From Macrostomum hystrix (taxonomy: Eukaryota > Platyhelminthes > Macrostomidae), in assembly GCA_950097015.1 (NCBI GenBank), contig CATNEN010000005.1:868001-932000 (forward strand): a stretch of 64,000 nucleotides of DNA, given 5' to 3'. The notes beneath the pieces were generated by a model. The model had not been told where the DNA came from. It did no database searches and saw only the letters and a program-made list of their open reading frames with translations. This document shows positions 11,206-22,365 of the stretch, in pieces; the stretch's first letter is position 1, and each line of letters starts with the position of its first letter. A program made the position numbers and the translations under genes.

Positions 11206-13079
11206 TCATCGCTTTGAGAAGACAATCTTTGAGAACTCTGCAATTTTAAGCAGGGATTCGATAAAAATTTGTAGATTATTCTTGAATAAAAGAAAATATG
11301 ATTTCTTCACCAGAAATAATTCGTGTTACGAGCTTAGTAACGATTGGAAATAATATTTGAGCTTAGAATGCAATAGCGAGTACGTACATGATTAATGCAG
11401 CCAATAGAATTTCAACATAAAATATCTCACCATTAAAGTCAACGAATCCATCGCCGTTTCTATCAGCCTCTCTAATCATCTCTTCTATCTCCAAGTCGGT
11501 CAGCTCCTCGCCCAGGCTAGACATCACACGCTTCAGTTCCGAGCTGTCAATTAAGCCGTTGCCGTCTTTGTCAAACACCTGCACTCATTTTTGGTAGATT
11601 TGGTGGCCATGGTAGGAAGATAAATAACTGGGTAGAAATGCACATCAAATTTCAACTCACAACGAATGCCTTGCGCAGATGCCGCTCGTTCTTCATCAGC
11701 TCAGTCTCCAGCAGGTAGCGCTCGGTCATCATGGCGACAAATTCTTCGAAATCAATGCTACCATTGCCTGAAGATAATGTAATTAAGATAATGTAATTGA
11801 ACTTGATTGTACAACATAGACGCATGCGACATCACGTAATTATTCTTCCAATTTTAAGTATTTCTTGTCAAGAACTGCATGAACCAGTGCTAAATCTCCT
11901 CACCAACTCACCGTTGATGTCCACCTGACGTACCATCTCCTTCAGTTCAGCGGGGCTTGGATTCTGTCCAAGACTGCGCATCACTTCGCCAATCTCCTCA
12001 GTGCTGATGATTCCGTCACAGTTCTTGTCAAACAAAGTGAAGGACTCGCGAATTTCTGCAGAGTTTCCAGGTGAGAATGAGGATCTCATTGATCTGTCAG
12101 CTGTGACTGAAGGATCTTCCAGCTGTGACTGAAGAATCTGTCAGCTGTGACTGAAGGATCTTCCAGCTGTGACTGAAGAATCTGTCAGCTGTGACTGAAG
12201 GATCTTCCAGCTGTGACTGAAGAATCTGTCAGCTGTGACTGAAGGATCTTCCAGCTGTGACTGAAGGATCAGAGGATGTCAGCTGTGACTGAAGGATCCG
12301 TGAGCTGTGACTGAAGGATCAGAGGATGTCAGCTGTGACTGAAGGATCAGAGGATGTCAGCTGTGACTGAAGGATCCGTGAGCTGTGACTGAAGGATCAG
12401 AGGATGTCAGCAGTGACTGAAGGATCAAAGGATGTCAGCTGTGACTGAAGGATCAGTGAGCTGTGACTGAAGGATCAAAGGATGTCAGCAGTGACTGAAG
12501 GATCAGAGGATGTCAGCTGTGACTGAAGGATCAGAGGATGTCAGCTGTGACTGAAGGATCAAAGGATGTCAGCAGTGACTGAAGGATCAGAGGATGTCAG
12601 CTGTGACTGAAGGATCAGAGGATGTCAGCTGTGACTGGATCAGAGGATGTCAGCTGTGACTGAAGGATCAGTGGGTGTCAGTTGTGACTGACACTGAGGA
12701 TATAGTGAGGTCTAGTGATACCTAATAAATTACGCAATTATTTTGTATTCATGTAACGAACTAGTAAATCAACTTTACCAGCTAGCTGCTGATCAGTCAG
12801 TCCCTAAAATGAAAGAGAAATTTTTAAAACAATTCGTTTTGCGTAATTCAGTAGTGTGCTTTGAATATTATTTTTTTTTCTGAATATATCAGTACTACGA
12901 GTATATATCAGTACTCGTAGGATTGCGCTCGAATTATACATTCGCTTAGAATTTAAACAGCAGAAATCGTGTTTCCAACATTTTCCTATACTGTGTCCCA
13001 AATAACTGACGACATAATATTTATCTGGTCTTACATATGCTGAACCCTTGATCACATAAAGTCTGGTTGAAATGCGCAT
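11206..13079 (-). CDS. Calmodulin-like EF-hand protein
   Basis: Minus-strand exons: 13079-13035 (start ATG, preceded in frame by TAA), 12803-12779, 12055-11912, 11767-11661, 11578-11431, 11237-11206 (stop). Phases join, giving about 166 residues. Four EF-hand loops are visible: [36 protein letters not shown] and [12 protein letters not shown]. All have acidic residues at loop positions 1 and 12, so calcium binding is likely at each site. The helix after loop 1 reads [20 protein letters not shown], close to calmodulin. The central linker ([20 protein letters not shown]) and the C-terminus ([10 protein letters not shown]) differ from true calmodulin, so this is a divergent paralogue acting as a calcium sensor. 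The first exon (15 residues, [15 protein letters not shown]) rests only on the ATG, a good GTAAGA donor and matching phase, and is the weakest part. Intron 2 holds a minisatellite. Confidence 0.8.
12087..12705. repeat. Minisatellite, 18/28-bp composite unit
   Basis: The core agctgtgactgaaggatc (18 bp) alternates with a longer form that adds agaggatgtc. It lies in an intron of the calmodulin-like gene. Confidence 0.93.
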
Positions 13080-13189
13080 TTACTGGGGCAGTGCTTGCGG
13101 CGGAGATCAAAGTACATTGCCTCATGTACGCGAGTCCTGGTGTAGCTTCCTGTTTTTCTCTTCTACAATCTCCCTCCCATCTCTCATCA

Positions 13190-14020
13190 AACTCATCTAC
13201 TCTAACTCCGATCGACACTCCATCCCATCTACTCTCCCTCCCATCTCCCCTCCATCCCATCTACTTTTCCTCTCGTCTCGCCTCCATCCCATCTACTCTC
13301 CCTCTCGCATCCTCTCCATCCCATCTACTCTCCCTCTCGCATCCTCTCCATCCCATCTACTCTCCCTCCCATCTCCCCTCCATCCCATCTACTCTCCCTC
13401 CCATCTCCCCTCCATCCCATCTACTCTTCCTCTCATCTCCCCTCCATCCCATCTACTTTTCCTCTCGTCTCGCCTCCATCCCATCTACTCTCCCTCCCAT
13501 CTTCCCTCCATCCCATCTACTCTCCCTCTCATCTCCCCTCCATCCCATCTACTCTCCCTCCCATCTCCCCTCCATCCCATCTACTCTTCCTCTCGTCTCC
13601 CATCCATCCCATCTACTCTTCCTCTCGTCTCCCCTCCATCCCATCTACTCTCCCTCTCGCATCCTCTCCATCCCATCTACTCTCCCTCCCATCTTCCCTC
13701 CATCCCATCTACTCTTCCTCCCATCTCCCCTCCATCCCATCTACTCTCCCTCTTATCTCCCCTCCATCCCATCTACTCTCCCTCCCATCTCCCCTCCATC
13801 CCATCTACTCTCCCTCCCATCTCCCCTCCATCCTATCTACTCTCCCTCTCGTCTGGCCTCCATCTCATCTACTCTTCCTCTCGTCTCCCCTCCATCCCAT
13901 CTACTCTTCCTCTTGTCTCCCCTCCATCCCATCTACTCTCCCTCCCATCTTCCCTCCATCCCATCTACTCTCCCTCTCGTCTGGCCTCCATCTCATCTAC
14001 TCCCAGTCTAAATTTCACTC
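13190..14020. repeat. Minisatellite, 32-bp pyrimidine-rich unit
   Basis: About 26 copies of a 32-bp C/T-rich unit containing catcccatctactctccctc. It lies just upstream of the calmodulin-like start codon and has an extreme strand asymmetry (almost no G on the plus strand). The two overlapping open frames of more than 300 codons are products of the repeat (32 nt read three times gives a 32-residue Pro/Ser period) and are not genes. Confidence 0.95.
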
Positions 14021-14484
14021 CATCTTATTAACCCTGTCCCTCATTCTCTCGTGTTTTCTAAATCTCCCAGCTTGCCAATTTTCTCAGTCCTTCTCCTTAC
14101 ACAAAATCCCAAAGCCCTAAGCGCCCAATATTCCCATCCTTAACTCATTCGTTCTCTAATCAACAGTTGGCTTTATCTCATGCTTTACTAATATTATTTA
14201 GCCCTGTAAATAATCCAGCAAACCATGCGACAAGCCGCCCAGTTTGAGCAAGTGCAGCAGCAGCCATTTTGATCGCAGCTTAGCCACTTCCATATTGGGC
14301 GAAATCTCCCATTTTCAGCTAATTTATATGCTTGTCACATTGCTGATTAAAGACAGGGATAAATGGGCATGACAGATCGGGAACTCGTCAGCTAGAAGGA
14401 TTTGATTTTTTTCCAAGTGTGTAAATGTTGCACAAACTAGAGACTAGTATCATACGTGCACAAATAACTGCGTGACGGTCCTAA

Positions 14485-15380
14485 TCTATTAGACTCGGTT
14501 GGAACCTGTTAGACACGATTGGAACCTGTTAGACACGGTTAGAACCTGTTAGACACGATTAGAACCTGTTAGACACTATTGGAACCCGTTATAAACGATT
14601 GAAACCTGTTTGGCACGACTAGAACTTGTTAGACATGCCAGGAACCTGTTAGACATGACTGGAACCTGTTAGACACGATTAGAACCTGTTAGACACGATT
14701 AGAACCTGTTAGACACTATTGGAACCTGTTAGACATGACTGGAACCTGTTAGACACGATTAGAACCTGTTAGACACGATTAGAACCTGTTAGACACTATT
14801 GGAACCTGTTAGATACGATTGGAACCTGTTAGACACGATTAGAACTTGTTAGACACGCCAGGAACCTGTTAGACATGACTGGAACCTGTTAGACATGACT
14901 GGAACCTGTTAGACACGATTAGAGCCTGTTAGACACGATTGGAACCTGTTTGCCACGATTAGAACCTGTTAGATACGATTGGAACCTGTTAGACACGATT
15001 AGAACTTGTTAGACACGCCTGGAACCTGTTAGACACTATTAAAATTCGTTCGACTTAGTTGAAACCCGTTAGATTTGATTTAAACTTGTTAAACACGATT
15101 GGAACCTGTCAGGCACGATTAGAGCCTGTTAGACACGATTGGAACCTGTTGGACACTATTGAAACCCGTTAGATTTGATTAAAACATTTTATACACCGTA
15201 AAAATCAGTCAGACGATTAAAAACTGTTAGACACCGTTTTTATTTGTTAGACACAGTTTTTACCTGTTAGACACAGTTTAAACCTGTTAGATACAGTTTA
15301 AAATGTTTGACACGACTGGAACCTCTTAGATTTGTTAGACGCAATCAGAAACTGTTAGACATAGTTCGAACTTTCTAGAC
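14485..15380. repeat. Minisatellite, 20-bp unit, decaying at its right end
   Basis: About 40 copies of agacacgattggaacctgtt. Copies become divergent after about 15,180. The array is intergenic. Confidence 0.93.
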
Positions 15381-15955
15381 TTTAATTTTCAGTTCTTTTG
15401 CGATCCTTACACGTTAGAACGTCACCCAGTGTCATTGACCTCAAAGCAAAGCCTTAAAAACCTGGTAAAACAATATCGATCTACTCTTTCATCTGAGGTC
15501 CTGACACAATCGGCATGGAATTTTCGGCCATGTCATGCGCCAAGCACCCACCCAGCTATTTGTGCCGATTTCGTCTCCAAGGCTATACCTGTTTCTGACA
15601 TGCCTATTAATCCGTTTGAGTCGTTTCGAGTCATTCTAGCGTGAGAAGTGTCTCATCTCGTATGCTGCTAAGCTGGCAGCAATGCAAGGTGTGTAATTAA
15701 TCATGTGATCAATGTCGCGACCTAATAGACGATTCTAGACGGCTTCGTGACATCAAGTGGGAGTGGCTGCATGTGTGGCTTTTGTACACACAAACCCACA
15801 TAGAAGGCTGGAGTGTAGCTACGGCATACCTGGACTGTTAATTTGTTTTAATTTAGCCACGCTTTGAAGCGGCAAATACATTTCTTTGTGTACTGGGAGA
15901 CTGTTGATTATGATTGGGCATAGTTACTTAGCTAGATACAAGTAGCACTCGTAAA

Positions 15956-16032
15956 TGTGGCCTCGAAGCGGAATCGAACTTAGGGACCTTGGTTCGAGAG
16001 GCGAACGCGTTAACCGCTCCGCCACCGAAACC
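15956..16032 (-). mobile_element. tRNA-type SINE, head fragment
   Basis: On the minus strand this reads as a tRNA-like head with A-box-like ggcggagcggttaacgcg and B-box-like aagttcgattccgc, followed by gaggccacattta. The same head, with its body, is present at 36025-36336, 51565-51880 and 57066-57345. This copy is cut off after the head. Confidence 0.65.
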
Positions 16033-16264
16033 CTGTGGTTTGAGCTTTTGACTTCTGACTTAGAGGTCGTGAGCTCGAATTTCGACGCAATGTCCTTAAA
16101 AAATGTTGCCTAACAATTAATTCCATAGTGCTTTAGTTCAACAAGCTGCGCTATGGGTATCAGCATGAGCTTGCAAAAGTCCACGACAGTACACAGTCCT
16201 ATACAGTAGTAGATATTTAATGATTCTCGTCGAGGTGTCTGGTCGTAAGAGCCAGTACCATTAC

Positions 16265-16610
16265 TGGTGTATTTTTCTGCCTACAAAATTTCATCATGTA
16301 GCCATGTCGGCTATTCTTGTTAATTAGGTTTCAAAAATAGGTTTATAGACATTAGGTTTATACGGAGCATTGTTATTTGACCTTACCTTGCCAACAGGGT
16401 CTTCGACAAGATTCGCTCAATATAGAAGATGCTGGGTGTTGAAAGTTATGGTTCATCGTAAAGGGTGGAAAATTGTGTTCTATGATGAACTTTCACGAAA
16501 ATCGGCCATTTAAGTTTAGGAGCTATCGTCAATCTTTCTTCTGTTAGCACCAGCTAGCTGCAGCTATATGCAGGCTGTGCCATATTGTGTTTATACGCGT
16601 AACTAAGCTT
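16265..16610 (+). repeat. Old interspersed repeat, copy 2
   Basis: Diverged copy of the repeat at 10683-11030. It shares the block around catgtcggct, gggtcttcgacaagattcgct and ggagctatcgtcaa in the same order and spacing. Confidence 0.55.
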
Positions 16611-16621
16611 TTTATTTATAC

Positions 16622-17000
16622 CAGGGGTCGGCAAACTCCGGCCCGCGGGCCAGATGCGGCCCTCGAAGCCCCTAAATCTGGCCCGTTGCCCCTTACACCA
16701 CCTATAGTATCCTGTCTCATCTCTCTAGTGTCTTATATGTCCTGTGTTTAATTATCTCTCCCCTGTCTCATCTCTGCCGTGTCTCTCGTCTCTCCAGTCT
16801 TATCTGTTCTCATCTCTGGCTCAATCCTCCCCTGTCTCGTCTATCCGGAGTCTCATCTCTCCCATTTCTCATCTCTCCCATTTCTCATCTATCCTGTGTC
16901 TGATCTCTCCCCTTTCTCATATTCCTACAGTTAATACGGCCCGCTGTCGTCCTATAGGTTCTCTCCGTGGCCCGCTCGCTAAAAAGTTTGCCGACCCCTG
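16622..17000 (+). mobile_element. hAT-type non-autonomous element
   Basis: The ends are perfect inverted repeats (caggggtcggcaaact and agtttgccgacccctg). The flanks attttatac-type ATTTATAC and ACTTATAA match at 6 of 8 positions, as expected for a decayed 8-bp hAT target duplication. The left subterminal part is rich in GGCCCGCGGGCC. The interior is a degenerate tract of ctgtctcatctctcc-like units. There is no transposase. A second copy lies at 63181-63722 in the opposite orientation. Confidence 0.85.
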
Positions 17001-17574
17001 ACTTATAAATTTTTTATAACCTATTTTATTAAGGGGTTGTAAATATATAATCGCCAAAGTTTCTACTACAGTATTTTCTATGAGCTAGAATAAAAAATTG
17101 AACTTTTAAGAACCTTAAGCTGTCAACAAAACGGTTATAATTTAATTGACATACTAAAGATAGTGTTGGATTAACCTTACTTCCGGTTTAGCGGTCTGTT
17201 GCTCGCTTCTTTTTTGTCGCTGCTGATCACCTAGGGAAGTCGCTCTGTTGCCATCATCATTGCTTGATGCTTGCATTGTATATAGGCTAAAACTAATATT
17301 GAATAGTTTGATTAGGCCGACTTTTTAAGCACTGAAGGCATGCCTTTTGTAGATATATATTTTAGGTAATTGCCTGACAGCCACCCCAAGATCGTAGTTG
17401 CTATTTTATTTGTTGACCAATCAAAATGGCTCCTGAAAAAGAATGCATTCTGCAGCTACTGATTCCTAACATCAAATTTTTTTTCGAGTGTTGTAAATTA
17501 AAAACACTGGATTGCTAACTCGCCCTGCTACACTTCTTATAGTAGAATATTAGGCCGAAAAGTTTTTTACTGGA

Positions 17575-17755
17575 TGCGGACTTCTCCATGGATGTGGATG
17601 TGTCACCACCATGGATTTGTCGCCCCATGGATTTGGTATTAGTGACGCAACCATAGATATGTTAGTGATGCCATCATGGATTTCTTCATGGATTTGGTAG
17701 AGTGACGCCACCATGGATTCGGGTGTGTCGCCCACTCCCATAGATTTGTGATAGA
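17575..17755. repeat. Short degenerate minisatellite
   Basis: A few imperfect copies of a unit around ccatggatttggta...gtgacgc. It lies in otherwise gene-free sequence from 17001 to 18923, where nothing else was recognised. Confidence 0.6.
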
Positions 17756-18923
17756 TTTTGACTCCAGGTAAAAAAAATTAATATTTAGTAGGACAAATAA
17801 AATTTGGCACAGAGTTTTATAGAATATTTTAGAGTAGAGAAGTATTTTATTTTTAACTTCTTTCCAATGGGATTTCAGTATGCAGCTGTTTACATGACCG
17901 AATCAAAGTGACTTGTCTGTACTTTAGTGACATGCTTATGCTGAGAAAGAGTGTATTCTTGTCTTCTGGAATTTTGCATGCCAATTTTACACAACACTTT
18001 TGCATTATAAAGATCGGAAATAAAAAATATTCGTTTTAACTGTAAACTGCATTTTAACAAGTTTATTATTCACAATGCCTTACTTACAAGTCAAAGAAGG
18101 AATAATCAACTTTACGGAAAGATTCGTTGTGTTCGTTTTTTGTCGTGAAAATCATCTCATGACCACAAAAGCACGATTTTAAAACTCACTGCTTTGTGAC
18201 GACCGTAGTAAGGTTAAAGTTGATAAGCCTGCACAATAAAAGCCGGTAGTAACTTCATAAAGTTTGTTATGAAATAAAAGTAGCAACTAAGAGTCTACGA
18301 TGGTTATGATATGAATGTCTGATAGTAGCTCGTCTTAAATTAATTAAAAACCTTAACATTGTGTTGCAAACTATCTTAACCTCCTATCGACTTCCACAGG
18401 TTCCACTGTCGTCAAAGTTAGTTCCTTTTTGTATTTTTCCTAGTTTAACCACTGACTATAGTTAGCATAGTAATTTAGTTTATTACTTCATTATCAGCAC
18501 CGCACTCACACATGCCACCCATATTGTAACTGTGTTAATAATATATTTCCTTACTGCTGTTTATAGAATTTGTTGTGCAGGTCTCTATTTTAGTCGATTC
18601 TAAACTTTCATTTTTATCCTTACTTTAAAGTTCTATCTTCAGAGGAAAGGCTATTAGTCTAGATTACGCTGTAGGCTGTTCTATAAAACTACATTATTTA
18701 TTCTCTCTGTGGGGTTATATTACTCTGTAGTGTCAAATACATAATTTAGGATTCCTTCTGAGAATTGTCCTTAGTAAGGTAGTCCAGATTATGCTGGCCA
18801 TAGGCCAGAAGAAATTTTACATGCCTTCTTAATTTTTGCAAAATTATGCTAAGTGGAAAACCAGCCCCAATGCTTTATGCCAATCAGAAAAAATGTCCAG
18901 AATTTAGAAAAAGACCTGTATTT

Positions 18924-19340
18924 GTTATTTGTCCAGTTAACCAGATAAATAGCCATTTGATTATTCGTCCAGTTAACTGGTTAACTACCCAAGGACTTAA
19001 TTTCTTCCCTTTCAACAAGCAGGAGCAACAATCCTACCAAAGACCACTCTTGCCCTGCTGAGAGCCATCTTGAATCTTGACCTTGAATCTTGAATCTAGA
19101 CCAAACTATAGAACTAAGTTAGTCCCTGAAACAACTGAATTTCTGGAAAATGTTTTAATTTTTTTAATTAGCTGATAAGCAAAAATAATTTGAGACAAAA
19201 TTCAAATCCTAATGACTATCCTTTTGCAGCTTGTTAATTATTTTATCTTACAAATGATAGAGGTTCTTGTGGTAGCACTACAATCGTTTGAATAATCAAA
19301 TGGCTATTTGTCCAGTTAACCAGTTAACCGGACAAATAAC
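18924..19340. mobile_element. Inverted-repeat element (MITE-like)
   Basis: The left end, gttatttgtccagttaacca with atagccatttgattattc inside it, is repeated in reverse complement at about 19285-19340. Each arm is about 50-60 bp and contains a smaller gttaac palindrome. There is no coding capacity. No clear target duplication was found, so the superfamily is unknown. Confidence 0.65.
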
Positions 19341-20747
19341 AACTGCCTTAGAAAAAAATGTGTGAAGTATTTTGTATTATTAGTGTGTTAGGGCCTATGT
19401 GTTTAATGAATAATTTTTTATTAAAAAAACAAAAAAATAATAGTAGACCTGCAGTCCTTTGCATTTGAGATTAAAATATTTATGGATAGTAACAAAGAGT
19501 AGTATCATAAATTATAAATAAAGTATTAATAAAACAAATTAAAAATTTTATGTTTATTTAGTTTAGGGCTATGATTTTAATTTGTAGTACAACAACATTG
19601 CACAAGTTGCAAAAAAAGTTGGATAGAGTATGACTTGTTTTTACTCTATCCAAACTTTTTAAAGATTATATTTATGCCAGAATATATGCCAGTTTTTTTG
19701 CTTTGACATTTTATATCAACTATAGGCCCTACCTATGTTATGTTGGTATCCAAATTTTATACTGAAAATTTCTAGCATAAATTACATGATCTGGTATATG
19801 GAATTCTGTATATATTCATAGCATGAATCTAGAACACTTCATCATCAGCAACAAACCACTTGGGTGACTGGTGACACTTAGAATTTTGCAATAAAAAGTT
19901 AGTGGCTCTGTTAAATAAAGTTCTATAGGGCCTAGCTAAAGATTTTACAAATGTATTTAATAGATTTAATATTTTTAATATTTAATATTTTCTTATTGTT
20001 GTAGCTATCATACACCTGACCATTATTTTTTCATTTACAAGTGACAAACTTATTTGAAAAATGTAATAAAATTTTATTATTTTAAAAATCTGAAAAGTAC
20101 TTAAAAAGATACAATCAAAACATGAGCTGAGATGCTCTAGGCTAAAGAGAATTTTTTTTACCCAAAAGGGTGGGTAGTTGCTTGTGATGAACAGAAACGA
20201 AGAAAATTAGGATAAAATGTTTATTCCATTGTTGATATAAATTAGTACTGGTACACAAAGTATTTCTGCTGTTTGGCTTTCAATATATTACATGAAAGTT
20301 GTTCTACTTTGACCCAAAATTACCTAATACATTTTTCTACCAATTTGAATTAATCAATATTAATTCAATATTAATCAATATTTTAAAGAAAATGTATTTT
20401 GTTCAATTTTTATATAAAATTGCTAAAATTTACTGATAATTTGACTGTGAAAAAAATCAGTGGCTTCTTGTTCAGCTGATTATTTTAATCCTATCTCATG
20501 TGCACCTGTGATATAATACTAATTCAGCTAAAAGAAGACAAGTGTAATAATAAAAAAGCTGTGAGATTTTGATATTACATATAAATTGTTTGTGTGAAGT
20601 CATATTACATATATACTCGTAATAACTGTGGCAAGATAAACCTGCTTAACAATTGTCTTATGATCTAGAAGTTCACCATTTTCCTTTAATATAACAATAA
20701 ACTTATGTCTAATGTATAATATATTAACACACTAATGAGAAATATTT
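19341..20747. other. AT-rich gene-free sequence upstream of SERP1
   Basis: No coding exon, repeat array or element recognised. The promoter and a 5' non-coding exon of SERP1 should lie in here, since a strong 3' splice site (ttcttctttgcag) ends at 20760. Confidence 0.5.
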
Positions 20748-20796
20748 TTCTTCTTTGCAGTTTATACTTTGCCCTATTTCTGTTCTAAAGTACTAG

Positions 20797-21027
<231 letters not shown>

Positions 21028-22028
21028 GCCTTATTTGACAAAGCAGAACACTTTTGCCAGCAGGTTAAAAAAGTTTTATTACATAGAAACCAATACAGTG
21101 TTTTGTCATTCTTTGCCAGAAATAATTTCTTTGGATTTTGTCTGTTTCAACTTACTTATTGGTCAGTGCCGAATTGCACGAAAGCCATGGTGATGGACTA
21201 TATTGCTTTTGATTTCTTTTGGATTATCTAAAATTATCTTGATAAATGTCACTATTGTTGCAATCTGATTCTGATCATCAACTTTAATGTTGACTTTTTC
21301 ATTGTCTGTGCCTTGACCATTTCACAAAAAATAGTAAAGCTGATTAACACATACACTGGCGTTAATTAATAATTATCCGCCCGTCTTCTTTGGTATCATG
21401 GCAATATACCTCTGTTAGGTAAATTTTGTTTATAAATATGTCATAGCCAATCAAAATGAAAAAACTCAACTGAACTCTTCTAATCAAAGCTTTTTTATCG
21501 TGCTACTGCAGCTTATTAGCAGTAGTATGAGTGGCGTTTTCTTATCCCATTCGCAAATGTTATTGTTGTTTTGTCGCCAGGCAGTTTAGTCGTTGCAATG
21601 ATTTTTAATTGATGATTTCATTTACTGTTCTTTGTTTTTGCCTTTTAATTGTTCGTTTTTAGTTTTTTCGTTTTCTTTCTTTCTCTGTGTTTGTGTCCTC
21701 ATATAAATTTGGCGATCATTTAAAATTTCTTTCTAAGAAATCCAGAGTTTTCGACCCAATTACATTTCAATCAGTCTTTTTGTGGTGTGAGTAAGGGCTC
21801 AGCTGGCACCAAAGTCAAAATAAATTGATGACACTGGGTCACAGTCTTTGTTGATCTGTGCAGTTGTGTGCAATATAGTTAGTGTTATAGTTACATTTAT
21901 TTTTACACTTTTTAGATGCACCGCACAATAGCTAGATGTATTATTTCTATAATATCTAGTTATACAAATATAATTGTATTGTTTTGTGCTTAAACATGTT
22001 TTTTATGAGGCAGTTTTTAGTTAAGTGA

Positions 22029-22200
22029 GTGGGTTTTAGCCTAGCGGTTAGAGCCTCATGACTTAAAGGTCGGGGGTTCGATTCTGGACTCCACTGCTAC
22101 CGTGCTGTCGGCTGCTCATCTGGTCCCATTGGGGAAAGTGTAATCTATCAATGTAGGGGAAATGTTGCTTAGGTCAGGAGTTCGTATCGCAGGTAAAATT
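22029..22200 (+). mobile_element. Second tRNA-derived SINE family, single copy
   Basis: The head has an A box (tagcctagcggttagag) and a B box (gggggttcgattctgg) at tRNA-like spacing. A non-tRNA body follows (gctcatctggtcccattggg). It is not a functional tRNA gene because no cloverleaf or acceptor stem closes. It lies upstream of MOCS3. Confidence 0.55.
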
Positions 22201-22365
22201 TTCCCCTATTTTTTCAGGTAGCACTTAAAAAGCAAAATATTTTAGGTGTACTTTTTCTAGCTCTGTTTTTTAATATTAGATTCTTATGCACTCATTTCAG
22301 CTATCAATCTATAGAAATAAAGGCAAGAAAAGTCACCTACCATCGTTCAGTCCTGAACTCCAAGC

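Noticed and set aside
13067-14031. Two frames of more than 310 codons rich in Pro, Ser and Leu
   Set aside because: They come from the 32-bp repeat and exist in two frames at once with the same 32-residue period. There is no start context, domain or splice support.
22029-22105. Possible tRNA gene on the plus strand
   Set aside because: A and B boxes are present but the acceptor stem does not pair and a SINE-type body follows, so it is called a SINE.
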